Source: Lepidonotus clava | Taxonomy: Eukaryota > Annelida > Polychaeta > Phyllodocida > Polynoidae | DNA: 64,000 bases | Direction: 5' to 3' | Assembly (NCBI GenBank): GCA_936440205.1 | Contig: OW387135.1 | Coordinates: forward strand, 24,344,792 to 24,408,791 | Shown: positions 1 through 9,300 of the stretch, piece by piece | Numbering within the stretch: position 1 is the stretch's first letter | How the letters are laid out: each line of letters starts with the position of its first letter | Notes under the pieces: generated by a model | Told to the model about the DNA's origin: nothing | Databases searched by the model: none | What the model saw: only the letters and a program-made list of their open reading frames with translations | Program-made: the position numbers and the translations under genes

Positions 1-1823
1 CTCAGGCTAAAAATAGCTCTAAAGGGTTTGGTGTGTGTGTGGTGCCGCCCCCCACCCCCATCCCACCCGGCCCCACACAGATGCCGACCGGTCACTGGAC
101 ACTCATCTTCTCAAGTCAAGGCCCCTGTCACCACTGCCGCTCTACCTTCTGACAGCTGCACGGGCAGCGGAAGCGGCCGGGGGACCTGATTTGCGAGGAT
201 GTGGACACAGGACATGAGGGGTGTGTGGGGCAGCAGGCTATCCAGAGCTGGCTTACCCGCTTTGGACATAGGGGAGCGGAGCGAACTTGTTTAATTAATT
301 AAACACCATGAAGGAGATATTTTAACTACAAACATGATTGCAGGTCTAAAGTGCAAAATATTTAATGTCATGACATGTTGTCATGTTTTTATGGTTAAGA
401 ATTAAGAAACAGAGGTCAAGGTCATGACCCAGTTATCTGAGTCATGGCCTGGTCATGATAGGTTGGTAGCACAGTCTAATCAGAACAGGTAAAATTGATG
501 GCTGGAAACATTTAGTCTGTCTTTTATATTTCTATTAATACAAACATATTACTAAAAGTTTTCCTCAAGACATAGATCTACTATTGTTTATAAGCCCTAC
601 CATTATGAATATAGGGTCCTGGAGAATGTTTATGGAATGTACCCTGCAGATTTATAAGATTTTTGCTGAATCATAGATTTTTGCCAATTTTGGGCTTTAG
701 ACACAGGTATTTGCTGATAATTTGACCCCAAAAATGTCTTTGAATTAGATTTTTATTGTATGGTATCAGAGATAAGGACTCATATTCTTTTGAAAACTCT
801 TCGGGTTGACAAATTTGTTTTTATTATGTTTAAGATGGCCTTGAATGTGGCTAGTCCAAAGTTCCCAATTTCCTGCTCTGATGTAACTCAAAATATTGAG
901 ATTTTATAGAACTTCCAGTAATATTTAATTCGGTCATTTGCAGGTATTGTCTTCGAATTAAACATGGATTTATATATATAGAGGGCCCCATATAGAGATG
1001 GAGACAGGCTGAATTATTAAATGGTTAATGAGTATAATTATATAGGCCTTAGTCTGGTCTTGATTCAGGAAAGGAGGGCTTTTTTTTTTTTTACAGAAAT
1101 TTGCCTGGAAAATTGACCATGGGACAGGGGCAGCTAGGGAAAACAGGGAATTGGATTGTGGAATTTGAGTGGAGACCCTGACTTGTTGAATATTATAGGC
1201 GTTTTGTAGACCTATCAATAACCAGAATTTATACAACGATGGTGAAATACTTCTGAATTTAAAATGATTTGGCAATGCGTGTAGGCACAAATTATACCAA
1301 AATCAAGAAACTCAAGTAATCATGAGCAAGAAGGTCATGAGAACAAGTTGTAAAGTTTTATTTGACTCTAGCAAATATAATCAGCACTGAGCCTTATTTC
1401 ATATGGTTTAAACCTGTGTTTGTGATTGCATTATTTGTATATTAAAGTGCACAGCTGTGGCCACTATTTATACGCCAGCTCTTGCCAATTGGGATAGCTA
1501 CCAAATACACATAGCAATGACACTTATATACAGTAAACTAAAGCTACGCTAGAAATAATTGATTGAGAAGAATCAAAGGAATTATTAAAACATTTGATAG
1601 TGTAAATCGAGCACCAATTTTTGATGAGGCGTTCAGTATCACATTTCTAACCTCACATTTCTAACCTCACGTACTAAAAACGTCGATATCAATGATATGA
1701 CATGATACCAGGTACTACCTGTTAGGTAATATCCATCAAATCAGTTTTTCCCAGTTTAATGGCTTATTCATAGTAATTGGTCCCAAAATTAGAAGTTTCC
1801 TCTCAGACATTCATCACAGAAAT
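1..1823. other. Gene-free stretch with GC-rich left edge
   Basis: Bases 1-280 are clearly more GC-rich than what follows and contain short open frames on the plus strand, but I see no recognisable protein and no convincing splice signals. They may be part of an exon or untranslated region of a gene lying to the left. From 280 to 1823 the DNA is AT-rich and non-coding. It holds the 3' flank of the minus-strand L2HGDH gene. An AATAAA signal on the minus strand near 1358 could be its polyadenylation signal, but this is weak evidence. Confidence 0.4.
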
Positions 1824-3215
1824 CTATTGTCCTCCTTTCAAACTGAAGGTGGTTGCTGCTTTCTCTGCCACCATTTCCCCAATGGCCAGTGAAGATGTGG
1901 CAGCTGGAGATGGTGCGTTGCGAACATGCAACATCCGACTACCAATCGAGCCCTCACCGCTGTCAAATATGAAGTCGTCCACGAGCTTTCCATCTTGATC
2001 AACAGCCATTGCTCTAACGCCGGAAGGACCCCGCGTTACATCCTCCACTTTGAGTTCTGGAATAAACCGCTGGAGCTTTTTCACCTGAGCTGCTATATTG
2101 ATGCCCCTGTAGAGCTCCCCAACAGCGTACGACATGTTGCTCAACACCAGTTTCTGTAGACCGCGGTACGAGAGCGATTCAGCCAAATCAAACAGGCTGA
2201 CCTGAGAGAGCTTGTAGCCCTCTCTCCTGAAGGCTAAAACAGCATTGGGACCTAACCAGATCCTGCCATCTATTCTTGGTGTAAAGTGTACCCCGAGGAA
2301 GGGGAAGCGTGGGTCTGGTAGGGGGTAAATGTTACCCTTGACCATGTACTCCTTTTCTGGCTTCAGTAGAAGGTACTCACCCCTGAAGGGGATGATTTTC
2401 GGCAGGGAGCTACACTTGGACATAGTTGCTAGCTTATCCGAGTAAAGGCCCCCACAAGTGATCACATGCTTCGCTTTCACAACTTTCTTTCTCATGGGAA
2501 CGTTACTGTCCTTTCCTACTATAGTAATGGGGTAGTCCAAATCCTCCGTGGATTCCTTGAGGTCTGAAACCTTAAAACCTGTATGTACAGTGCCGCCTAG
2601 TTTTTCAAAGTTTCTTCCATATGAACGGGTTACCTCACCCCAATCCACAATACCAGTGTAAGAGGAATGAAGCGCCTTCAGCCCCCTGCAGTAAGGCTCA
2701 ATTTCCCTGATCTGATTTTCATCAACCAGACTCAAGCCAGGTACTTGGTTTTCCAAGCCCCTTTCATATAATCCATCAAGACGCGATACCTCCTTCTGGG
2801 TTGTTGCAACGATTAACTTTCCACAGCGTTTATAGGGTATATCATTGGCATCACAGTATTCGTAGGCTTTCTTCAGACCGCTAACGCAGAGTTTTGCCTT
2901 TAAGCTGCCCGGGGTATAATAGATGCCAGCGTGAATCACTCCACTATTATGACCACTCTGATGGCCCGCCAGTACATTTTCTTTTTCCAAAACGGCCATT
3001 TTTAAATTGCCATGATTGAGAAGCATCTGTCTGGCAGCTGCCATGCCGACAATCCCGCCTCCTATTACAACAACGTCATATTTGGGCGGCGAATTCCAGT
3101 CCGTGTAATGTCTTCTCTGCGTTGCAAATGAAGCGTTCAATATCACATTTTGGGCGTTTGTCGCACTTCTCAACACCTTCGGTCGGAGTAGCTTCTGACA
3201 GGTCATGGACGCCAT
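1824..3215 (-). CDS. L2HGDH: L-2-hydroxyglutarate dehydrogenase, mitochondrial
   Basis: The enzyme oxidises L-2-hydroxyglutarate to 2-oxoglutarate in mitochondria using FAD, a metabolite-repair reaction. The 463-residue product has the same length as the human enzyme as I recall it. Residues 1-40 are rich in Arg, Ser and Ala with few acids, as in a mitochondrial targeting peptide. A Rossmann FAD-binding motif (VVVIGGGIVGMAAAR) lies near residue 50. It is followed by the family signatures HQSGHNSGVIHAGIYY, GKLIVA, PFRGEYLLLKPEK, NIYPLPDPRFPFLGVHFTP and HVRNAPSPAATSS. The start has a good context (GACATGGCG). The whole gene is one exon, whereas vertebrate L2HGDH is split into many exons. No poly-A tract follows the stop, so a recent retrocopy is not evident. 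It lies head-to-head with tepsin, 1.6 kb apart. Identity is very secure; mitochondrial location is from the family and the N-terminal composition. Confidence 0.96.
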   Translation of the reverse strand: MASMTCQKLLRPKVLRSATNAQNVILNASFATQRRHYTDWNSPPKYDVVVIGGGIVGMAAARQMLLNHGNLKMAVLEKENVLAGHQSGHNSGVIHAGIYYTPGSLKAKLCVSGLKKAYEYCDANDIPYKRCGKLIVATTQKEVSRLDGLYERGLENQVPGLSLVDENQIREIEPYCRGLKALHSSYTGIVDWGEVTRSYGRNFEKLGGTVHTGFKVSDLKESTEDLDYPITIVGKDSNVPMRKKVVKAKHVITCGGLYSDKLATMSKCSSLPKIIPFRGEYLLLKPEKEYMVKGNIYPLPDPRFPFLGVHFTPRIDGRIWLGPNAVLAFRREGYKLSQVSLFDLAESLSYRGLQKLVLSNMSYAVGELYRGINIAAQVKKLQRFIPELKVEDVTRGPSGVRAMAVDQDGKLVDDFIFDSGEGSIGSRMLHVRNAPSPAATSSLAIGEMVAEKAATTFSLKGGQ

Positions 3216-3924
3216 GTCGGTTTTCTTTCAAAGTCTTCTCACCGAATATTCAAGTCTGAAAGGAAACAAATATGCAGTTCAATCTGTTAATGATTCTTTT
3301 AAATATAGTCAATACGCTACTTCATATGAACCAACCGTTTTTCTTGAAACGTTGAAAAAAATAAGAAGGATATGGCTCTATCAAAGTAATTATTCCAACT
3401 ATATAATTTAGAATCGATCACATAGCATGTACCGGCAGGTAATATTCTTTGTAACAAAATTTATCATTTCAGTCATTCCAATATGGCTGTTAGATGTAAA
3501 AGTTTTATCAATTTTCGGCGTTCATGAGTTATGTATATTCCGGCGGCCCTACTTTTAGATTCTGAATTAAATTCTCACTCGAGTGTTAAATAAAATTCTA
3601 ATCTTTGTGCAATTTATTTGCTTCTCAGAAATATCATTTTAGTCCTAGATCTACATGGCTTTATCCGACCAAATGTGATACAGAATGTTACTTTTACCCG
3701 GAGAGTGATCTTGAACGGAGAGTGGTTTCTACTTCATTTATCTACACTCCTTGAGTCCTGATCAGATAATAAACAAATCAATCTTCGTAAAAAAATCTGC
3801 AAAGGTCTAAAAATATTGGTGTGTTCAAGAAACTCGAAATATTCTAATTATTTTGGCCCTCCCCTCACTTTCTTTCATGACAAATTAATATATTTATAAA
3901 TTATAAAGTTGAAATAAACTGTAT

Positions 3925-4020
3925 TAAACCCAACTCCGGTAGATGGTCTTCAGGTTGTTTTTATTGTATGATAATTAAAAGTGAATCAACATGTTTCGGT
4001 CGGCAAAGACCTTCATCATT
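3925..4020 (-). mobile_element. Penelope-like element end with hammerhead-like core (copy 1)
   Basis: Read on the minus strand, positions 4018 down to 3993 give GATGA, then GGTC, a short loop, GACC, then GAAAC. This is the order of a hammerhead ribozyme core with its stem II. About 35 bases later come AATAAAA and a TCTACC..GGAGTTGGGTT tail. A second fragment at 49988-50098 shows the same order of parts. Penelope-like retroelements are known to carry hammerhead motifs in their terminal repeats. The first base of the usual CTGATGA box differs here. The family call is an inference. Confidence 0.4.
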
Positions 4021-4684
4021 AAATTATAAATATCAAAATGCAATTAAAAATACTTCAAATACAAATAAAGGAAAATCTCATTAAAATCTGCCTTACTTCT
4101 TTTGAAATACCGTAGCTTAGTTGTTCAGTAAGCTAAACAGGTAGACCTATGACTGTGTATGTCAAATGTTATCTATCTGAATTAAGTTAGAGTTTATCTG
4201 TGTATCTTAGATAACTTTTCTTTTTAAATTTGTATTTTGCCTTATCTAGACGATCTACACAACTGAGGCCAACATAGTCTCTACTATTGACTATTGTACT
4301 AAGTGATCGTTATCTGTTCAGAACCCCGAACGGCAGACACAATATGCACATGAAGCGCCACATCCTCATCAGCTGAGCAGAGTCAAAAGTCCAAACCAAA
4401 TGCACAGCCAAAGCCAAAGCAACAGCCCGACACTCTTTGTCTAACCGCAGAGCAAGGATATTGACACCTGTTTTTAAAACCACACATTCCCAAATGTACA
4501 CAAGCACGTGTTGTTCGTTGTGTCAATCCAGAGATTTTATGTGCATAATACTTACATTTCTACGTTACGCAAGTAACAAACACTCACCCCATCCGACAAA
4601 AATGTGCAGAAAAACTGATTACGGCCTCCTTGGTTCAGCGGTATCTGGGTCACGGGCACCAGCTAAGTGAAATTAACTCTTGTT

Positions 4685-4790
4685 GTTTACGCCAGAGGGC
4701 GCCACACGGTTTATGACTGCGCTGATTTCTGGCGTCATTCCCTACGTTTCTACGTCAAGCCATCTTGGAACCAGTCAGACAACAACCAAA
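4685..4790 (+). promoter_or_regulatory. Likely tepsin promoter and 5' UTR
   Basis: Just upstream of the tepsin start are a CTCF-like core at 4690-4705 (GCCAGAGGGCGCC) and a YY1-like site at 4759-4768 (GCCATCTTGG), both common close to start sites of TATA-less housekeeping genes. No TATA box is seen. The motifs are read by eye; binding is an inference. Confidence 0.35.
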
Positions 4791-6275
4791 ATGGCAGCCG
4801 AAGAAGGTACACTGTCGGTCATCATTGACAAAGTATCGTTTCTGAAGCAGGTAAATGCTATTTGTATGTATAAGATATGCTAGTTCATGTAGTGTGGACT
4901 TACTAATTAAGAATAATTGACCAGGCTAGAATAAAACCTTAGAGTGAATGAATCACAAGAATTTACTTGCACCAGTGACAGGGTCAACAGAATTACAGTC
5001 GAGGCCTAGTCTACATTCATTTGGAATTAGAAGGTTCAGCAGAGCATTCTCTGATTTACCAGGAAATAAATTACTCAATGGGAGTGACATTCAACATAAG
5101 CGCCTCCCTGATACCAAGGATTTATCGCTATTTTTGTTTGAGCAATAGACCAGGGCAATAGACTTTACATTTCACATGGTTGAAAGTCTACACTACAGGA
5201 CAGGTGTTCCTGGATTTCCTGTAGACGCTATATAGACTAGATCTACTCTCTACTGTTAGATTTATTCTATTATCCAAGTTTTTCTTCAAATTCTTCATAT
5301 CTCAGCTTAGATAATATATCTAATTTGAGTCATATACATGTCGAAGTGCCTCAGTCCTGTTATAATGTGACTCAAGATAAATATTGTAGATCTATCAAGA
5401 ACGACTGAACTCTTGTCTGCTCTTACTTTATTCATTCCATCTTTGTTAATTCAATTTTTGCAGGTTCCTTGGTTAATGAAAGCCACATCTGATGATGACA
5501 ATCCCACGCCTGGATACATGTTCAAGGAAATCTGTGGTAAGATCTAGAATGGATTTACTATTTTCTTGTTTTTTTTTAGTGAAAAAAATGGATTTGTATT
5601 GGTGTATTTGCGTGAATGGATACCATTTTTTTCACTAGTAAAGGTCGAATGTCGATCCTTTGTGTTCCCTTGACTGCATAACGGAAAGTTGTGTAAGGCA
5701 GTTGACTGCACAATCCCTTCTTTTGTTCAGCCAATTAAACCATGGTCGCACCTTCACGCCTGGTCTCCCTCTGGTCTGGGCACGGACGGTGAGTGGGAGT
5801 GTGTGTGGGGGGTAAGGGTCCCCTGTGGTCATTGGTTGGCTGTCCACGTATAGGACCGCCCCCTCTGGTCTCTGCACGGACGGTGAGTGGGAGTGTGTGT
5901 GGGGGGTAAGGGACCCTGTGGTCATTGGTTGGCTGTCCAAGTATTCTCACCAACAGTCTGACGTCACGACCCCCCTAACACGTGCAGCCCGGACCCACGC
6001 TGGCCCCCCGGTCAGCCGGGCCAGAACTAGGTCACCCCTCCTCCCCTGCCCCGGGAGGGTGGACCCCGACAACAGCACCAGGGCCAGACCCTTCTTTTAC
6101 TTAGCCTGATTTATGCTTTATCATGTTTTACTATAGAATATAGAGGGCCCACGTGGGTCTGTTGGGGTCCAGGACCAGTGCCTGAGGGGGGTTTCCCCGC
6201 GCAAATGACATAGGTACTGTTGGTGAGAATAGGACCGCCCCCTCTGGTCGCTGCACGGACGGTGAGTGGGAGTGT

Positions 6276-6306
<31 letters not shown>

Positions 6307-9300
6307 GGGTAAGGCAGTCACCCTGCGCTCATTGGTCCTCCAGTGCCTGTACGACCCATAGGGATTGTTACAGAATTCTTGTCCTTGCATTTTTTTCACT
6401 CTAGATCGTTTACGATCTACCTTCATGGATTTCTTGTTGTTTTTTTTTTTAATGCGAAAAACATGAATTTAGTCTATTAGTGAAGCTGTGCTATCTACCT
6501 AGAAATATACAGAAATTCTTATCGGAACATAGAGACATCATTTTAAATAAATACTTGAAAGCTGTCCGGAAAATAACTTTGGAATTAAAAAAAAATACTA
6601 GGAAGAAGAGTTTAATTTTTGTGTGCTTCAAAATAACTAATAGTACTTAATCAGTTAATGTATTTCATTTCAGATATCAGCCTTGCATCTGGAAGTTACT
6701 GTCAAGCCCTTTTGGATTATCTCTTAGACAGGCTAGACAAGGACTCCTATCAAGTCAAAATTAAGGTACATAATGAAATTACTTTAACATAAGCGGGTAA
6801 TCACTTGATATGTTGTTTTTTCCAAAAGCTTCTTTAACTTGATAAATTCCGATGACTCTCATATAAATTTAGTTTGATAGCAGGTAAATTTCTTTTATAT
6901 GATTACTGAGGTACAGACTTATATATCTAGCTGAACAATGTTTTCTCAATGGAGGCAAGTATATCATCAGTACTAGCACAACTAGTATAGAAAATATTTC
7001 TGTATGCGTACATCTGTATTTCAAATTGCCATTCTGTCGTCTTCCTGAATTATACCTACTCAAGTGAGTAAGCGAGATTATCAAAGTATAACGTCTGAAG
7101 CTTAATAAATGAACTAATTATTTTTTCAGGTTCTCAAGATCCTACTTTACGTTGTCCAGAATGGGCATCCTGATTTCCGACAGGGTTTACGTCGGCGTTC
7201 TCGAGGTGTCCAAGAAGCATCAAGTAAGCATGAATAAGTAGAAAAATATGCTAGATCTTGAAACGAAGTATTGCAATATACCCAGGGGCGGATCCAAGGG
7301 GGGAGGGGTCCCCCCCCCCCCATTTTGCTGGACACTTAAACTTAGTAAAGAGGAAAAAAACGTTGCCTGTGTATGCATGAATGTGCGACGTTTCTGTACT
7401 TACCGCACTTTATTGGACCTAATTTCTGGAACTAACCCTTATTTAAGCCGCGGCTTAAATTAGGGGTTTTACGGTAGCCTATATGCTGACCCCCCCCCCC
7501 CCCCCCCCCTCCAAAATCCTGTATCTGCTCCTCATACCACAGGTCCTATTCCGTCATGGATAACAATTTTGATCTATCAATGAAACTTTCTACATTAATG
7601 TCTTGCAGAGTTTAGTGGTCCGCCCGACCCTCTTCACGGCAACACGCCCTACACTATGGTGCGGAAAGCCGCCCAGGTAAGCCAAGAGTCTTCAGGGATG
7701 TACGTTTAAAGATTTTTAATCTCATTTCAGAGTTGTTGTCTCCAACGACCTACATTATCAGTTGAAGAAGTGTTTTACCCACATCTAATTATTATCAAAG
7801 TTCAGGATTAACATAAATGTCATCAATGAACATAAGGTTTTTGTCATTTGCATCAGCTTACATTGCTTAGTCTTGGTCAGTCAAGAAATCTAGTAAATAC
7901 AAAATAACAATACCTTCCTCCTACTTCTGTTATAAGTAGGCCTATGTATTTGAGTAAGTCTTTTTTTATTTGTTAAATTGTAGCTTGATTTTCTTCATTA
8001 TTTTCCAGGATCTATCTCAGATTCTGTTTGATGTGTCTTCAGAAGATAGTCAGGTTCCACAAGCTCAAGCAGCGTCATTAATACCACAAGGTAGATCAGT
8101 AATATTCTACGGTATACTTTGTGTCGTAAGGATTAAATTATTTCTCGCTCAATTCTATGAATTAGGAGAATACCTTAACATAACTCTACTTAGAAAAAAT
8201 AGACGAGACTTCTTGTTAAAGCAAAGCAGAATGTAGCCGTAACTAATTAGATTGGTAGTTTTTCTTTTAAGGACACTACACAAAAGGTTCTATTTCTCTA
8301 AATGATTGAATATCAATTTTGTAGGTGGTATGGGCGGTGGTTTTCACGCCAGTAAGATGCAAGGCTTTGGTAATACTCCAAGTAAGCCAACTAGTAAGTA
8401 GCCACCCATTCTTCTCACATGTATATTTTATGCTGTAAAATGATATCCAACTGTACCAAAAGATAACTGGATTAACTTGATTACTTTGCAATATCAAAAG
8501 GCTTAAGGATATTTATTTCTTGCCTGTCTAACATGAAATTTACAATTCTTTGCTGGTAGATGCGGGGGGAAAGTAGTCTAAAATTACTGCAGTTTGTGGA
8601 ATATTACCGACTTTTATGCTAGATTATTGGAGCCCATGTTGACATAGTGATAACAGAACATGTAGCGTATACAGACTTGTTAAGAAAAAACTAATATCTT
8701 TGAGGCAAAAATGACCCACTTTAAAGTAACAGAGACATTTTCTGAATGAAAAACCAATATCCTTATTTCAGAAACATTTGGAGAAGCAGTAGTGAGCGGA
8801 CTAAAGGAGTTCGCCGACCGTATTGCTGACCCTACTGATCCCCGGTGGACGGCGGCCCAGAGGTCGGCCGACCCTTTCCGACAGGGGAACTACCGTCCGG
8901 CCAACCTACCGCTGACAGCCAGCCACGGGCAGAGACCAGACTGGGAGAAGACTACACCCGTCCAGAGCAAGTCTACGGAGATGCTTCAGCACAGAGCCCA
9001 CGCAGGTACAGGTAATTGTAATTAAAACGTGGGGCCACCCTTTAAAAACTAGTTTCCTGTCTACCGCCCAAATGATACTTAATACTGGGCCGATTGGAAA
9101 AAGTTTCTGTTATACCCCTTATGGCGTTGAGAGTTTCCTTCTTTTTGTTCATGAACGGTTCTATTTACCTTATAAAGGTAGTATTTTCCAGTCATTTCTA
9201 GGTTGTAATTCCTGCTTATTTTTCACTATTATGCCTTTTTTCATTAGAGCATCGCCCTGGGGTGGCGGGCGGAGGTTGGGAGGAGCCGGCCGAGGAAGAA

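Larger units (their letters stand above)
3216..4790. other. Divergent intergenic region between L2HGDH and tepsin
   Basis: This 1.6-kb spacer separates two genes pointing away from each other. It contains a Penelope-like terminal fragment (about 3925-4020) and, in its last 110 bases, the likely tepsin promoter. Otherwise it is AT-rich with no supportable gene. Confidence 0.5.

Noticed and set aside
4621-4670. CCTTGGTTCAGCGGTATC looked like the start of a tRNA
   Set aside because: No matching B box, anticodon arm or acceptor pairing follows.
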